From: Candidatus Poribacteria bacterium
Lineage (GTDB): Bacteria; Poribacteria; WGA-4E; WGA-3G
Direction of reading: 5' to 3'
NCBI GenBank assembly: GCA_009845505.1
Contig: VXZL01000606.1
Coordinates: forward strand, 1-23,260
Length of the DNA: 23,260 nucleotides
Positions 1-7,015 of this stretch are shown piece by piece. Each line of letters opens with the position of its first letter. Position 1 is the first letter of the stretch. Below the pieces are notes generated by a model. That model was not told the DNA's origin. It saw nothing but the letters and a program-made list of their open reading frames with translations, and did no database searches. The translations under genes were made by a program, and so were the position numbers.

Positions 1-288
1 CTGTTACACCTGCTTGTCACTCAAGATATTTTCGCCTCGCGGGGTCGACTTGCAGCGTTGCTTAAAAAGGATACTTCAACAGCACAATTGGATGCTGCAT
101 TTCGGGAGTTTTTCGTGGCTTATGAACTCTTGGAACTCGCCTTGGAAGATTATCATTACGACCCGGATGAGGGGTTAGAGATAAACCCAGCGTGCGCAGC
201 AGAATTAAACAAGGTGGATGAATATCTCAAAGCAGGCGGTAAAACATATTCACTTGAGGAGGTTTTTAAAGAGTTTGAGGGAGAATAG
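1..288 (+). CDS. Small acidic protein, probable antitoxin of the following RelE-like toxin (5' end may be cut off)
   Basis: The frame is open from the first base of the window, so the gene may start further left. A TTG at 58 would give a 76-residue protein, but nothing marks it as the real start. The visible product is strongly acidic, with many Glu and Asp, and ends in a helical stretch (SLEEVFKEFEGE) of the kind seen at the C-terminus of RelB- or Phd-type antitoxins that wrap the toxin. Its stop at 286-288 is only two bases before the GTG start of a RelE/ParE toxin, so the two are almost certainly co-transcribed and translationally coupled. The antitoxin role is inferred from position, size and charge. 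I do not recognise a defined DNA-binding domain in the visible part. Confidence 0.6.
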   Translation: MLHLLVTQDIFASRGRLAALLKKDTSTAQLDAAFREFFVAYELLELALEDYHYDPDEGLEINPACAAELNKVDEYLKAGGKTYSLEEVFKEFEGE

Positions 289-290
289 TT

Positions 291-548
291 GTGTACACAT
301 TAGAACTCAGTGCAGACGCAAGATCGGATTTGCGCCATCTGGATGCGGCAATCCGCAGGCGGGTCCGTAATCACTTGACTCAGCTATGTGAAACGTGCGA
401 TCAGCGACCACACAAAGCACTCCGAGGTGAACATAAAGGAAAGTTCAGTTTAAAGGTTGCCAAACATTATCGTATTCTCTATACTTTTGATAGGCGGACC
501 AAGGTAATTAATGTGTCCCGAATTAGGCACCGCAGCAAGGTCTATTAA
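291..548 (+). CDS. RelE/ParE-family toxin
   Basis: An 85-residue basic protein of the usual RelE/ParE length. It opens with the typical first strand (YTLELSADA), followed by two helices rich in Arg, and has the family's C-terminal sheet: KFSLKV near residue 51, YRILYTFD at 60-67 and VINVSRIRHRSKVY at the end. The basic and aromatic residues of this sheet (K51, R61, R77, H80, R81, Y85) sit where RelE mRNA interferases place residues for cutting mRNA in the ribosomal A site. Related ParE proteins act on gyrase instead, and sequence alone does not separate the two. It starts with GTG two bases after the upstream gene's stop, which supports a two-gene toxin-antitoxin operon with the antitoxin first. 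Confidence 0.85.
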   Translation: MYTLELSADARSDLRHLDAAIRRRVRNHLTQLCETCDQRPHKALRGEHKGKFSLKVAKHYRILYTFDRRTKVINVSRIRHRSKVY

Positions 549-585
549 ATATAGGTGAAAAGAAAACAGAAACTCTTGACATGAC

Positions 586-1149
586 ATGATTGAAACTTTG
601 AAAAACGAAATTGAGCAGATTGTCGAACAAGCGTGTGCTGCCGCTACAAATATCTTTGGTTACGACATTTGGACCCACCATATCCTACAAGTCATTGAAA
701 ACGCGAAACAACTTGCCCCACGTTTTGATGCTGATCCCGAAATTGTGGAATTCGCGGCGTTACTCCACGATTACGCCAGCATAAAGGATGAAGCACTCTA
801 CGCCGATCACCATATCCAAGGTCCCATTGAAGCCGAGAAACTCCTTAAAGGTTTCGGCTATCCAGAAGAAAAAATAGGAGCCGTCAAAGAGGCTATCGCG
901 ACACACCGGGGGAGTGTCATAACGGAACATCGAAGTGCAGAGGGAGCATGTCTTGCAAATGCCGATGCGATGTCCCATATTCAGGGTGTTCCTTCGCTGC
1001 TATACCTGGCTTATGTTCATAATGGAATGGGAATTGATGAAGGTAGCGCGTGGGTCAAGGCAAAACTGCAACGAAGTTGGCAGAAACTACGATCGGACGT
1101 TCAAGAGTTGGTCAGAGACAGATATGAAGCTGCGCTGGAGATGCTCTGA
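586..1149 (+). CDS. HD-domain phosphohydrolase
   Basis: A 187-residue protein with the metal-binding signature of HD-superfamily hydrolases: histidines at 31/32 (WTHHILQV), the HD pair at 61-62 within ALLHDYAS, further histidines at 75-76 and 107, and an Asp at 127 (NADAMSH). Such proteins usually hydrolyse phosphate esters of nucleotides or related small molecules using one or two divalent metals; the substrate cannot be read from the sequence. There is no signal peptide, so it is cytosolic. The ATG at 586 has no clear Shine-Dalgarno sequence. It lies 37 bases after the toxin gene and 15 bases before the nucleotidyltransferase gene on the same strand, so all may share a transcript, but a functional link is not evident. 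Confidence 0.82.
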   Translation: MIETLKNEIEQIVEQACAAATNIFGYDIWTHHILQVIENAKQLAPRFDADPEIVEFAALLHDYASIKDEALYADHHIQGPIEAEKLLKGFGYPEEKIGAVKEAIATHRGSVITEHRSAEGACLANADAMSHIQGVPSLLYLAYVHNGMGIDEGSAWVKAKLQRSWQKLRSDVQELVRDRYEAALEML

Positions 1150-1164
1150 CATTAGAGGTTGCAG

Positions 1165-1752
1165 ATGCGCGTGTTGCTTGATGAAAATCTGACTATGACC
1201 GTTGACAAGGTTCATTGGTTCCTCAATCTTTTTGATGAACTCGGTATCCAAGTCTGGATTGATGGGGGATGGGGTGTCGATGCTTTATTAGGTGCACAGA
1301 CTCGAAATCACCAAGATTTGGACATTATCATCCCATGGGAAGATTCAGCAGTCCTGACCGAAGCACTCTTCGCGCACGGCTTTGTTGACATCCACACGGA
1401 TGATCGCACGGATCGAAACTTCGTGATGGGGCATCAAACACATGGAATGATTGACTTTCATGTAGTTGAACGGACCGAAGATGGCGGGGCAGTCTACGGT
1501 CCTGGGGAAATCGACTGGATTATTTCTGAATTGGAGTTGGATGCCGTGGGTTACATTGGAGGACGGGAGGTACGATGCCTCTCAGTGGATTACCAAGTGC
1601 GTTCACACGCTGGATATCCATTGCAAGACACAGACTTTGCCGATATGCAAGCATTACACGATAAATTCAGTGTTGAATTGCTCCCTGAGCAGATTAAGAA
1701 TAATTCAAATCCACACTTGCCTAATGTCCCCAGTAAAGCATGCCAGCCGTGA
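1165..1752 (+). CDS. Nucleotidyltransferase of the lincosamide/aminoglycoside (Lnu/AadA-like) type
   Basis: The protein carries the nucleotidyltransferase core of lincosamide nucleotidyltransferases and aminoglycoside 2''-adenylyltransferases: WIDGGWGVDALLG around residues 31-43, then RNHQDLDIII at 47-56, in which Asp51 and Asp53 would bind the metal and the NTP. A later FVMGHQTHGMIDFHVV stretch supplies the third acidic residue typical of the fold. These enzymes transfer AMP to a hydroxyl of an antibiotic; chromosomal homologues in environmental bacteria often have unknown substrates, so resistance is not shown. I chose ATG 1165 because AGAGG lies 6 bases upstream; TTG 1159 and ATG 1195 are alternatives. 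The C-terminal tail of about 20 residues looks unstructured, and its gene overlaps the convergent membrane-protein gene by 32 bases. Confidence 0.8.
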   Translation: MRVLLDENLTMTVDKVHWFLNLFDELGIQVWIDGGWGVDALLGAQTRNHQDLDIIIPWEDSAVLTEALFAHGFVDIHTDDRTDRNFVMGHQTHGMIDFHVVERTEDGGAVYGPGEIDWIISELELDAVGYIGGREVRCLSVDYQVRSHAGYPLQDTDFADMQALHDKFSVELLPEQIKNNSNPHLPNVPSKACQP

Positions 1753-2374
1753 CAACACCCGCAATCATCAAAGCGATAGACCACAACATATCAAGATTAA
1801 ACCATGCCTTACGAAGCAGTGCCAAACCTACTACCTCGTAAACAACAACCGCCACAATTCCCGTCACAACGAAAAAACTGAGGGTATGCACGCCGACAGC
1901 GGATAATAACAGCGTAGCACTATCCGTCATAGTTGCCGATGCGTGGTGGGTATGTCCAGAATGTGCCGATGCCATCGGCATCCTTAACAAAAGCGGTGCG
2001 AGCATCAAACCTGCGCCGTGCGCCGAAGCCATTAGGAAAGACCAGATTGTTAAGTCCTTGAAGTTAACACGCATCCCGACCCATTTCGGATGCCTTGCCC
2101 GGAACAACTTATATAGCCCAAAACCGAACAGGACAACTGCACAAGCGATACCAAGCACCTTCTCCGGTATCTGCTGTTGTGCAAACACAATCACCAGTAC
2201 CACGACCCCGATCGAAATCGCGTGTCCGAGTGCCATTGGGAAGAGTGCTCCAATAACCGCACTTCTTCGTTTCTCCTGCATACCCAGCGCAACCGCAAAA
2301 AGCCATCCCATACCCGGATTAATACCGTGAAATACACCGAGACTAATGTAGCCTACCCATGAAATAGCGTCCAT
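1721..2374 (-). CDS. Polytopic inner-membrane protein, TauE/UreH/nickel-transporter-like
   Basis: A roughly 217-residue protein with about six hydrophobic segments. The first segment carries GVFHGINPGMGWLF and a following ALGHAISIG. HG-NP and GH motifs inside transmembrane helices occur in cation exporter and nickel/cobalt permease-like families (UreH, HupE, TauE/SafE relatives). A central loop is rich in histidine (HSGHTHH), which would suit a transition-metal ligand. The start at ATG 2374 avoids a weak N-terminal extension and has AGAAAG eight bases upstream. The 3' end overlaps the convergent nucleotidyltransferase gene by 32 bases. The transported substrate is unknown; metal transport is an inference from the His motifs. 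Confidence 0.65.
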   Translation of the reverse strand: MDAISWVGYISLGVFHGINPGMGWLFAVALGMQEKRRSAVIGALFPMALGHAISIGVVVLVIVFAQQQIPEKVLGIACAVVLFGFGLYKLFRARHPKWVGMRVNFKDLTIWSFLMASAHGAGLMLAPLLLRMPMASAHSGHTHHASATMTDSATLLLSAVGVHTLSFFVVTGIVAVVVYEVVGLALLRKAWFNLDMLWSIALMIAGVVTAGMLYWGH

Positions 2375-2449
2375 AAAATATCTTTCTACCGATAATATGA
2401 GGGCACTGCAAGAGAACCTGCACACCCTCTTTTAAAACAGTATAGTAAT

Positions 2450-2498
2450 GGCATGCGCGCTTTGAAAGCTAAGTCGAAAACCACGCCAGCGGCATGCC
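2450..2498. repeat. Inverted repeat with GGCATGC/GCATGCC arms
   Basis: GGCATGC at 2450-2456 and GCATGCC at 2492-2498 can pair. With one bulged base the stem extends inward to CGCT/AGCG, leaving a loop of about 25 bases. It sits just downstream of the methanethiol oxidase gene and upstream of the membrane-protein gene, both on the minus strand. That placement suits a transcription terminator or an mRNA-stabilising hairpin, but no clean T-run follows on the minus strand, only TGTTTT about 16 bases later. It could equally be a dispersed repeat. Confidence 0.5.
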
Positions 2499-2520
2499 TA
2501 TTCGGAAATACCATCAATTC

Positions 2521-3909
2521 TTACGAATAACAGAAGGTATCAGATGAGCTATCGCCACCCTGTAAGCGAATCTGATGGGCGCGACTGTCGCCGAAACCTA
2601 CAAAGAAGTTAGGATCCAATTCAAGTCCGCCATTGGGATCTATATCTGCTTTCACCATCCATCCATTTGCGCCGTCTGGGTAGAACTGATTATCCCAAGC
2701 GACGTAAAGCGAATTGGTGAAATAGAGGCGTTTGCCATCGCGACTCAACTCAACCATCTGGGGTCCGCCGCTGACGGGTCCAGCTGCCGGATGCGGATGA
2801 GATTTTGTAATACCGCCTATTTCGACGGTGCCGGTATGCTTCGGGTTGAACGGGTCGGAGACATCGTATTGCAATAACTCCCCGGTGCCCCAACAAGAGA
2901 CATACAGGAACCGATCGTCCAACGAAAGAATATGATCCGTAACCAGTGGCGGAATCATTCCGATATCCTTTAACGCTGGCGGTAAATCATCAGGATTTTC
3001 AGGGGCTTGTGCAGGAATATCAATAATCTTTTGAATGCCCCAAGCGTCGCCATCTTTATACCAGGTCCAGATCGAACTGGAGAGGTCATTCATATTCAAC
3101 ACGGCATTGACAAACCCATAAGCTTTGGTTGGATCGTGTGCAGGACGCAGCTCCAAGATCATCTGGTAGTCGTCGCCTAAATCCAAGGTCTGGATGTTCT
3201 TACGGTGTCGAATATCCCAGATATGGATTTTATGTCCGAACTTGCGTGCGCCCAAATCTTCAAGGCTCACACCATTTTCAATCATTGCGGGATATCCCCA
3301 CTCACTGGTAACAGCGATGTCATACCCTAAGTGCCACCAGAAATCGTAAGAGAGGGACTGGGAACCGCGTTCAACTTCCCATTGTCCAAGGATATTGAAG
3401 TTGTAGTGATCCATGAGGAAAATGCCCCCGGGCCCCTCTTCGGAACCCGCTGAAGCGAGAGCACTAATATAGATACCTTCGGGGCCACAATGTACCGTAT
3501 GCGGACGCGTATATCCAGATCGTTCTTCAACTTCGTCAGCCGTCAAAGTCTTAATGAGTTTCGGGGACTTCGGATCCTCTTTCACATCAAGGATATAGAT
3601 ATGAGAACCCCGGAGTGCCGGCACAACGAGATAGCGGCGTTCTACATAAGGGTGTGGCGCGTAGGGACAGAGGGCCGCACTACATGCGTTCCAACCAAAG
3701 TGGTGGATCTCGTCCCGAACGCCGAGCTCCAACTGATTGATAATCTGACCATAGGTGCCAGACGCTTCGTTGAGATCAACAACACACATATTATCGGGTT
3801 TGCCATCGTCCCGCGGTGCAGCGACATAAGCGAGTTCTTCCGCAGGTGCCTCAATCGCCATTTTGGGTGATGGGTAAAAAGTCGGATCAGGTTTCCACTG
3901 TTGTAACAA
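2521..3909 (-). CDS. Selenium-binding protein / methanethiol oxidase (SBP56 family)
   Basis: A 462-residue protein matching the SBP56 family over its full length: PDPTFYPSP near the start, EIHHFGWNAC at 67-76 with the conserved Cys76 (the site tied to selenium binding in the human homologue), RPHTVHCGPEG, TDHILSLDDRFLYVSCW-GTGEL, and GGPQMVELSRDGKRLYFTNSL near the end. Bacterial and human members oxidise methanethiol to formaldehyde, hydrogen sulfide and hydrogen peroxide with a histidine-bound copper, in a seven-bladed propeller. The TTG start at 3909 is supported by AAGGAG eight bases upstream and by the position of the family's N-terminal motif. No signal peptide is seen, unlike the periplasmic MtoX described from Hyphomicrobium, so it is probably cytosolic. 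The role would be in sulfur-compound metabolism. Confidence 0.92.
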   Translation of the reverse strand: MLQQWKPDPTFYPSPKMAIEAPAEELAYVAAPRDDGKPDNMCVVDLNEASGTYGQIINQLELGVRDEIHHFGWNACSAALCPYAPHPYVERRYLVVPALRGSHIYILDVKEDPKSPKLIKTLTADEVEERSGYTRPHTVHCGPEGIYISALASAGSEEGPGGIFLMDHYNFNILGQWEVERGSQSLSYDFWWHLGYDIAVTSEWGYPAMIENGVSLEDLGARKFGHKIHIWDIRHRKNIQTLDLGDDYQMILELRPAHDPTKAYGFVNAVLNMNDLSSSIWTWYKDGDAWGIQKIIDIPAQAPENPDDLPPALKDIGMIPPLVTDHILSLDDRFLYVSCWGTGELLQYDVSDPFNPKHTGTVEIGGITKSHPHPAAGPVSGGPQMVELSRDGKRLYFTNSLYVAWDNQFYPDGANGWMVKADIDPNGGLELDPNFFVGFGDSRAHQIRLQGGDSSSDTFCYS

Positions 3910-3928
3910 AGTTATTTCTCCTTTTAAG

Positions 3929-4043
3929 AGTTGTCAGTTATGAGTTATCAGTTTGGGTGAAGGAGTGTCTCTTTTATCATTCGTTTCCCGGATGCCACCC
4001 CGTTTGGATAGATTGCTCCTGAAGCAGTGCTTAACTGACGACT
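3929..4043. mobile_element. Possible MITE: 115-bp element with 12-bp terminal inverted repeats
   Basis: AGTTGTCAGTTA at 3929-3940 is the reverse complement, with one mismatch, of TAACTGACGACT at 4032-4043. A third, direct partial copy (GTTATCAGTT) lies at 3944-3953. The element fills almost the whole gap between the methanethiol oxidase gene and the S1/P1-like gene, and its right end touches the latter's stop codon (4042-4044). It has no coding capacity. Small size, terminal inverted repeats and an intergenic site suggest a non-autonomous miniature transposable element. No clear target-site duplication is visible, so this remains tentative. Confidence 0.4.
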
Positions 4044-4923
4044 ACTCCGCGTCGTTTTGTGCGCGGTCGAGCCAACCGGGTAGTTTGATATTTTCAGAGA
4101 GTTTCCACGCGGTCAAGTAGAGTGAAGCCGTCCAACGTACGCCTTCACGCGCTTGAACATTTGTGAAATCAACCAAGGCAGGTGTCGGGGCATTCAGATT
4201 TTGCCAGTCTCCGGCAAGTTCGTAAACACTGTCTACTAAACTGAATCCCGCCTTAACCTGTTTTACTATTGCTGGCATTAAGTCGCCAACGGCTTCAATC
4301 TGTTGTGCTTTCGCGAGTTCTGTCGGATCCAGTTTCAACATTTCGATGGCTGAATCGACTTTTTCATGGATACCGGCATGTAAACGCGTCCCGTCCTCCT
4401 GAACAATGCCATCGAAATGGATTGTCAGATGCAACGGTTGACACATGTCCTGGGCATAGTGTGCGAGAAATCCGGCATAGAGAAAGCATTTGTATTGGAT
4501 CATCGGATTGTCGGGCCACTTCCGGTACTCTGCGAAAGCAAGAGCGAGCCGTTCTGTCCATTCTGCCAAAGCATAGGGGAGTGTCCCAACCGTCCGCGGC
4601 GCAAGTCCTAACTCCGCACACAGCTTAAGGTGTGCCTTGCGTCCCTCTGGAATCGGGTGATCTCCGAACAGTTCCACATCAACATAGTGTTCGCTGTATT
4701 CAGCCTGTCGTGCGTGCGGTATGCTACGCGCTTTGGACAGGTCTGGGTCGTAGGCGCAGTGAGCGATCATTTTTCCGGCGGCCCGAAAAAATTCAGGCAT
4801 TTTCTCGGGAAGTACTTTGACGGATGCCTGTGTCATAATATCGTGTCCGCCGCCCCACCATGCCCACGCCGGTGCAGTGAGGAGTATTGAAAACAAAATA
4901 AGGATATTAGAGAAGCGTTTCAT
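4042..4923 (-). CDS. Secreted S1/P1-nuclease-like zinc protein (phospholipase C/P1 nuclease fold)
   Basis: A 293-residue protein with a signal peptide (KRF at the N-terminus, hydrophobic core, probable cleavage after PAWA at residue 21). The mature N-terminus would begin with Trp followed by WGGGHD. This is typical of the S1/P1 nuclease and zinc-dependent phospholipase C superfamily, in which the N-terminal Trp itself binds zinc. Further putative ligands follow in family order: His79 in SEHYVDVE, His155 and Asp159 in FLAHYAQDMCQPLH with His165, and His182/His186 and Asp190 in LHAGIHEKVD. It would act in the periplasm or outside the cell on nucleic acids or phospholipids; which one cannot be told. 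The Shine-Dalgarno sequence is weak (AAGG about 14 bases upstream). No operon partner is obvious. Confidence 0.75.
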   Translation of the reverse strand: MKRFSNILILFSILLTAPAWAWWGGGHDIMTQASVKVLPEKMPEFFRAAGKMIAHCAYDPDLSKARSIPHARQAEYSEHYVDVELFGDHPIPEGRKAHLKLCAELGLAPRTVGTLPYALAEWTERLALAFAEYRKWPDNPMIQYKCFLYAGFLAHYAQDMCQPLHLTIHFDGIVQEDGTRLHAGIHEKVDSAIEMLKLDPTELAKAQQIEAVGDLMPAIVKQVKAGFSLVDSVYELAGDWQNLNAPTPALVDFTNVQAREGVRWTASLYLTAWKLSENIKLPGWLDRAQNDAE

Positions 4924-4988
4924 TTTTTAAGTTTACCTTGCGGTTCGTTCAGGTGAATTGGTTAAATAACGTTAATCGACGTATATCC

Positions 4989-5012
4989 GCCTGCGCCGTT
5001 GTTGCAGGCTAC
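4989..5012 (-). repeat. GTAG-hairpin (REP-like) element 1
   Basis: GCCTGC (4989-4994) and GCAGGC (5004-5009) form a perfect 6-bp stem with a 9-base loop, followed at once by TAC. On the minus strand it therefore reads GTAG leading into a hairpin. It lies in the gap between the DUF362 gene and the S1/P1-like gene. It shares its layout and orientation with the other elements listed below. Confidence 0.6.
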
Positions 5013-5054
5013 CATTACCGATAAAACTGCCCAAACGAACAGTTTGCGGACAGG

Positions 5055-6014
5055 TTAGTCTGCAGCGAGATATTCTGCAGGATTCGTTTCTTGCCACTGG
5101 AACTGAAGTTCAGCGGTTTCATGGGGCTTAAAGGATGTTGAGACCGTTTCAACTGCAGGTCCAACGACATCAATTTTGTCCAGATCCGCAGTGCCATAGC
5201 CCATCTCATTTGCGTAATGAAAAAGTCCAATCTCCAACGGTTGAAACCCCATTGCCCTCGTTGTGACAGCGTCCGCTGCGAACACATCATCACTCGCAAT
5301 TGCAACACCAAGTGGAACAGAATCGGTGCCGCCGGGTCCATTGCCTTGTAGCCCAACGGTGCCATCAACGATAGCAATATCAGGCTTAAGGTAGCGTGAG
5401 AGGCGAAGGAGGTTGATATTCAGCGTCTGTGCTTCGCGCGGAAGCACACGGTCTGCATGACTGTGGTAACCGTGCATTTTAATCCGGTCTTCCTTGTGCA
5501 AGGTGCCCATAATCATATTCTTCATAGCAAGCGTCACGACACCCGCGTCATGCGTTTTAGCGATAGCGACAGAGATTGTGCAGGGGCAATCCAGTACGAT
5601 TTTCGGCATCCGGACGGTATTTTCATTGCGCTCAGCAAGAAACACCTTCGTTTTTACCCAATCGGTCTCTTGATGTAAATCCACGAGTCGAATGGGGAGA
5701 TCGTACTCGGCTTGGAGTGCTTCATAGCCGAAAATCTGGAACGCCTCACCCGAAAATTTCTCATTAGCACCTTCGGCGATAATCACCTCTTTCGGGGGTT
5801 GCGGGGTACTCAGTAGGAAATCAAGTGCGCCGCGTATCGCATCTGGGTGCGACGAAGCCAATTGATTTGTACTGGAGAGAAAATTCGGTTTCAACAGCAC
5901 CTGTTCACGGACTTTCGGTGTAAGCACTTCACGTATATTGTCGAGTGCCTCAAAAACGTTAGCGCGTCGCCTGCCGGTTTTGGCAAGCCCAACTTTTGTA
6001 TCCTTCGTATCCAT
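5055..6014 (-). CDS. DUF362 domain protein
   Basis: A 319-residue protein with the DUF362 pattern: an N-terminal strand, KVREQVLLKPNFLSS near 34-48, a central SVAIAKTHDAGVVTLAMKN stretch and MIMGTLHKEDRIKMH shortly after, then PDIAIVDGTVGLQGNGPGG and a DDVFAADAV segment. Family members are often annotated as uncharacterised or as having iron-sulfur domains. This one shows only an isolated CPC and no ferredoxin-type cysteine cluster, so it is the stand-alone domain. ATG 6014 is preceded by AAGGAG at six bases. The gene lies downstream of murQ and the amino-sugar kinase on the same strand but is separated from murQ by a 79-base gap containing a hairpin, so co-transcription is uncertain. The biochemical function is unknown. 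Confidence 0.82.
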   Translation of the reverse strand: MDTKDTKVGLAKTGRRRANVFEALDNIREVLTPKVREQVLLKPNFLSSTNQLASSHPDAIRGALDFLLSTPQPPKEVIIAEGANEKFSGEAFQIFGYEALQAEYDLPIRLVDLHQETDWVKTKVFLAERNENTVRMPKIVLDCPCTISVAIAKTHDAGVVTLAMKNMIMGTLHKEDRIKMHGYHSHADRVLPREAQTLNINLLRLSRYLKPDIAIVDGTVGLQGNGPGGTDSVPLGVAIASDDVFAADAVTTRAMGFQPLEIGLFHYANEMGYGTADLDKIDVVGPAVETVSTSFKPHETAELQFQWQETNPAEYLAAD

Positions 6015-6049
6015 AGATTCTCCTTATGAATTACGCGTTTAATCGCCTT

Positions 6050-6082
6050 CAGATGCGCGCAAGCCGCGAGCTACAGCATCTG
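6050..6082 (-). repeat. Inverted repeat holding a degenerate GTAG-hairpin element (element 2)
   Basis: CAGATGC (6050-6056) pairs perfectly with GCATCTG (6076-6082). Inside lies CTAC (6071-6074), preceded by an imperfect GC-rich stem (CGC...GCG). On the minus strand this reads GTAG followed by an imperfect hairpin. It sits just downstream of murQ and could also act as an intercistronic hairpin. No T-run follows. Confidence 0.45.
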
Positions 6083-6093
6083 CTAAGGATAGA

Positions 6094-6987
6094 TTAGTGT
6101 TTTTTATCAAGAATACTTCTTAGAAAACCCGAGTGTCTTTCTAATAGTGTGTCTGCGTCTGCAGCGTTCAATCCTTCTGAGAGCATTACAATCGCCAATT
6201 TCGCCCGTCCATTTGTTTGTGCTAACGTTGCCTCGGCTACCGCAGCGTCAACGCCAGTGACGGCTTGGACGACCCGTATACTCCGTTCAACTAACTTGGT
6301 ATTAGAAGCGTGGACATCTACCATCAGATTGTCGTAGACTTTGCCTAACTTTATCATAGAAACCGTCGTCAGCATGTTCAAGACGAGTTTTGTGGCTGTC
6401 CCTGCTTTCAAACGCGTCGAACCTGTAATGATTTCGGGACCGACAATCGGTGCAACGAAATGCGTCACCCACTTTTTAAGTTGCTCAGGCGGTTGAACAC
6501 AGCACAAAAATATCGTCGTTGCACCGATAGCGTGAGCCTCCTTCAAAGCCCCGATGACATAAGGTGTGCGTCCACTACTTGCAATTCCGACGAGTACATC
6601 TTGCGGTGTGAGTTGACGTTCCCTGATAACTTGTGCGCCACGTTCAGGTCTGTCTTCTTCGCCTTCCACAGAGCGACGCAGGGCAACATCACCCCCCGCA
6701 ATAATCCCCTGTACCATCTCAGAAGGTGTGCTAAAGGTCGGTGGGCATTCAGAAGCATCTAAGACCCCAAGTCTACCACTCGTGCCTGCACCGATATAGA
6801 ATAGCCTGCCACCGGCGCGAAACGCCGTAACACACAAATCAATTGCGTGTGCGATTGCATCGGATTCTGCCTCAACGGCTGCAACCACTTTTCGGTCCTC
6901 TTCGTGAAAGATTTGGACGATTTCTGAAATCGACTTCAGGTCAATTTCGGTAGAATTCAGGTTTCGCTGCTCTGTTGTAGATTGCAT
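6094..6987 (-). CDS. murQ: N-acetylmuramic acid 6-phosphate etherase
   Basis: The product matches MurQ end to end. It has a SIS sugar-phosphate-binding domain with GGRLFYIGAGTSGRLGVLD, the signature DASECPPTF holding the glutamate taken as the catalytic acid (about residue 80), a second conserved acidic patch SVEGEED (about 106-112), GIASSGRTPYV, and GTATKLVLNMLTT. MurQ cleaves the D-lactyl ether of MurNAc-6-phosphate to give GlcNAc-6-phosphate in peptidoglycan recycling. I chose ATG 6987 because the protein then begins as other MurQ proteins do; a TTG at 7008 would add seven residues. The amino-sugar kinase gene ends 28 bases upstream, so the two form an operon that makes the substrate and then consumes it. 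Confidence 0.95.
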   Translation of the reverse strand: MQSTTEQRNLNSTEIDLKSISEIVQIFHEEDRKVVAAVEAESDAIAHAIDLCVTAFRAGGRLFYIGAGTSGRLGVLDASECPPTFSTPSEMVQGIIAGGDVALRRSVEGEEDRPERGAQVIRERQLTPQDVLVGIASSGRTPYVIGALKEAHAIGATTIFLCCVQPPEQLKKWVTHFVAPIVGPEIITGSTRLKAGTATKLVLNMLTTVSMIKLGKVYDNLMVDVHASNTKLVERSIRVVQAVTGVDAAVAEATLAQTNGRAKLAIVMLSEGLNAADADTLLERHSGFLRSILDKKH

Positions 6988-7015
6988 GCATGCCTTCGCC
7001 AGAAACAACTTCTGA

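Noticed and set aside
576..581. TTGACA just before the HD-domain gene as a -35 box
   Set aside because: The start codon follows five bases later and no -10 lies within reach, so it cannot drive this gene.
2575..4022. Several plus-strand open frames opposite the methanethiol oxidase gene
   Set aside because: They lack family similarity and ribosome-binding sites and are antisense shadows of a well-supported gene.
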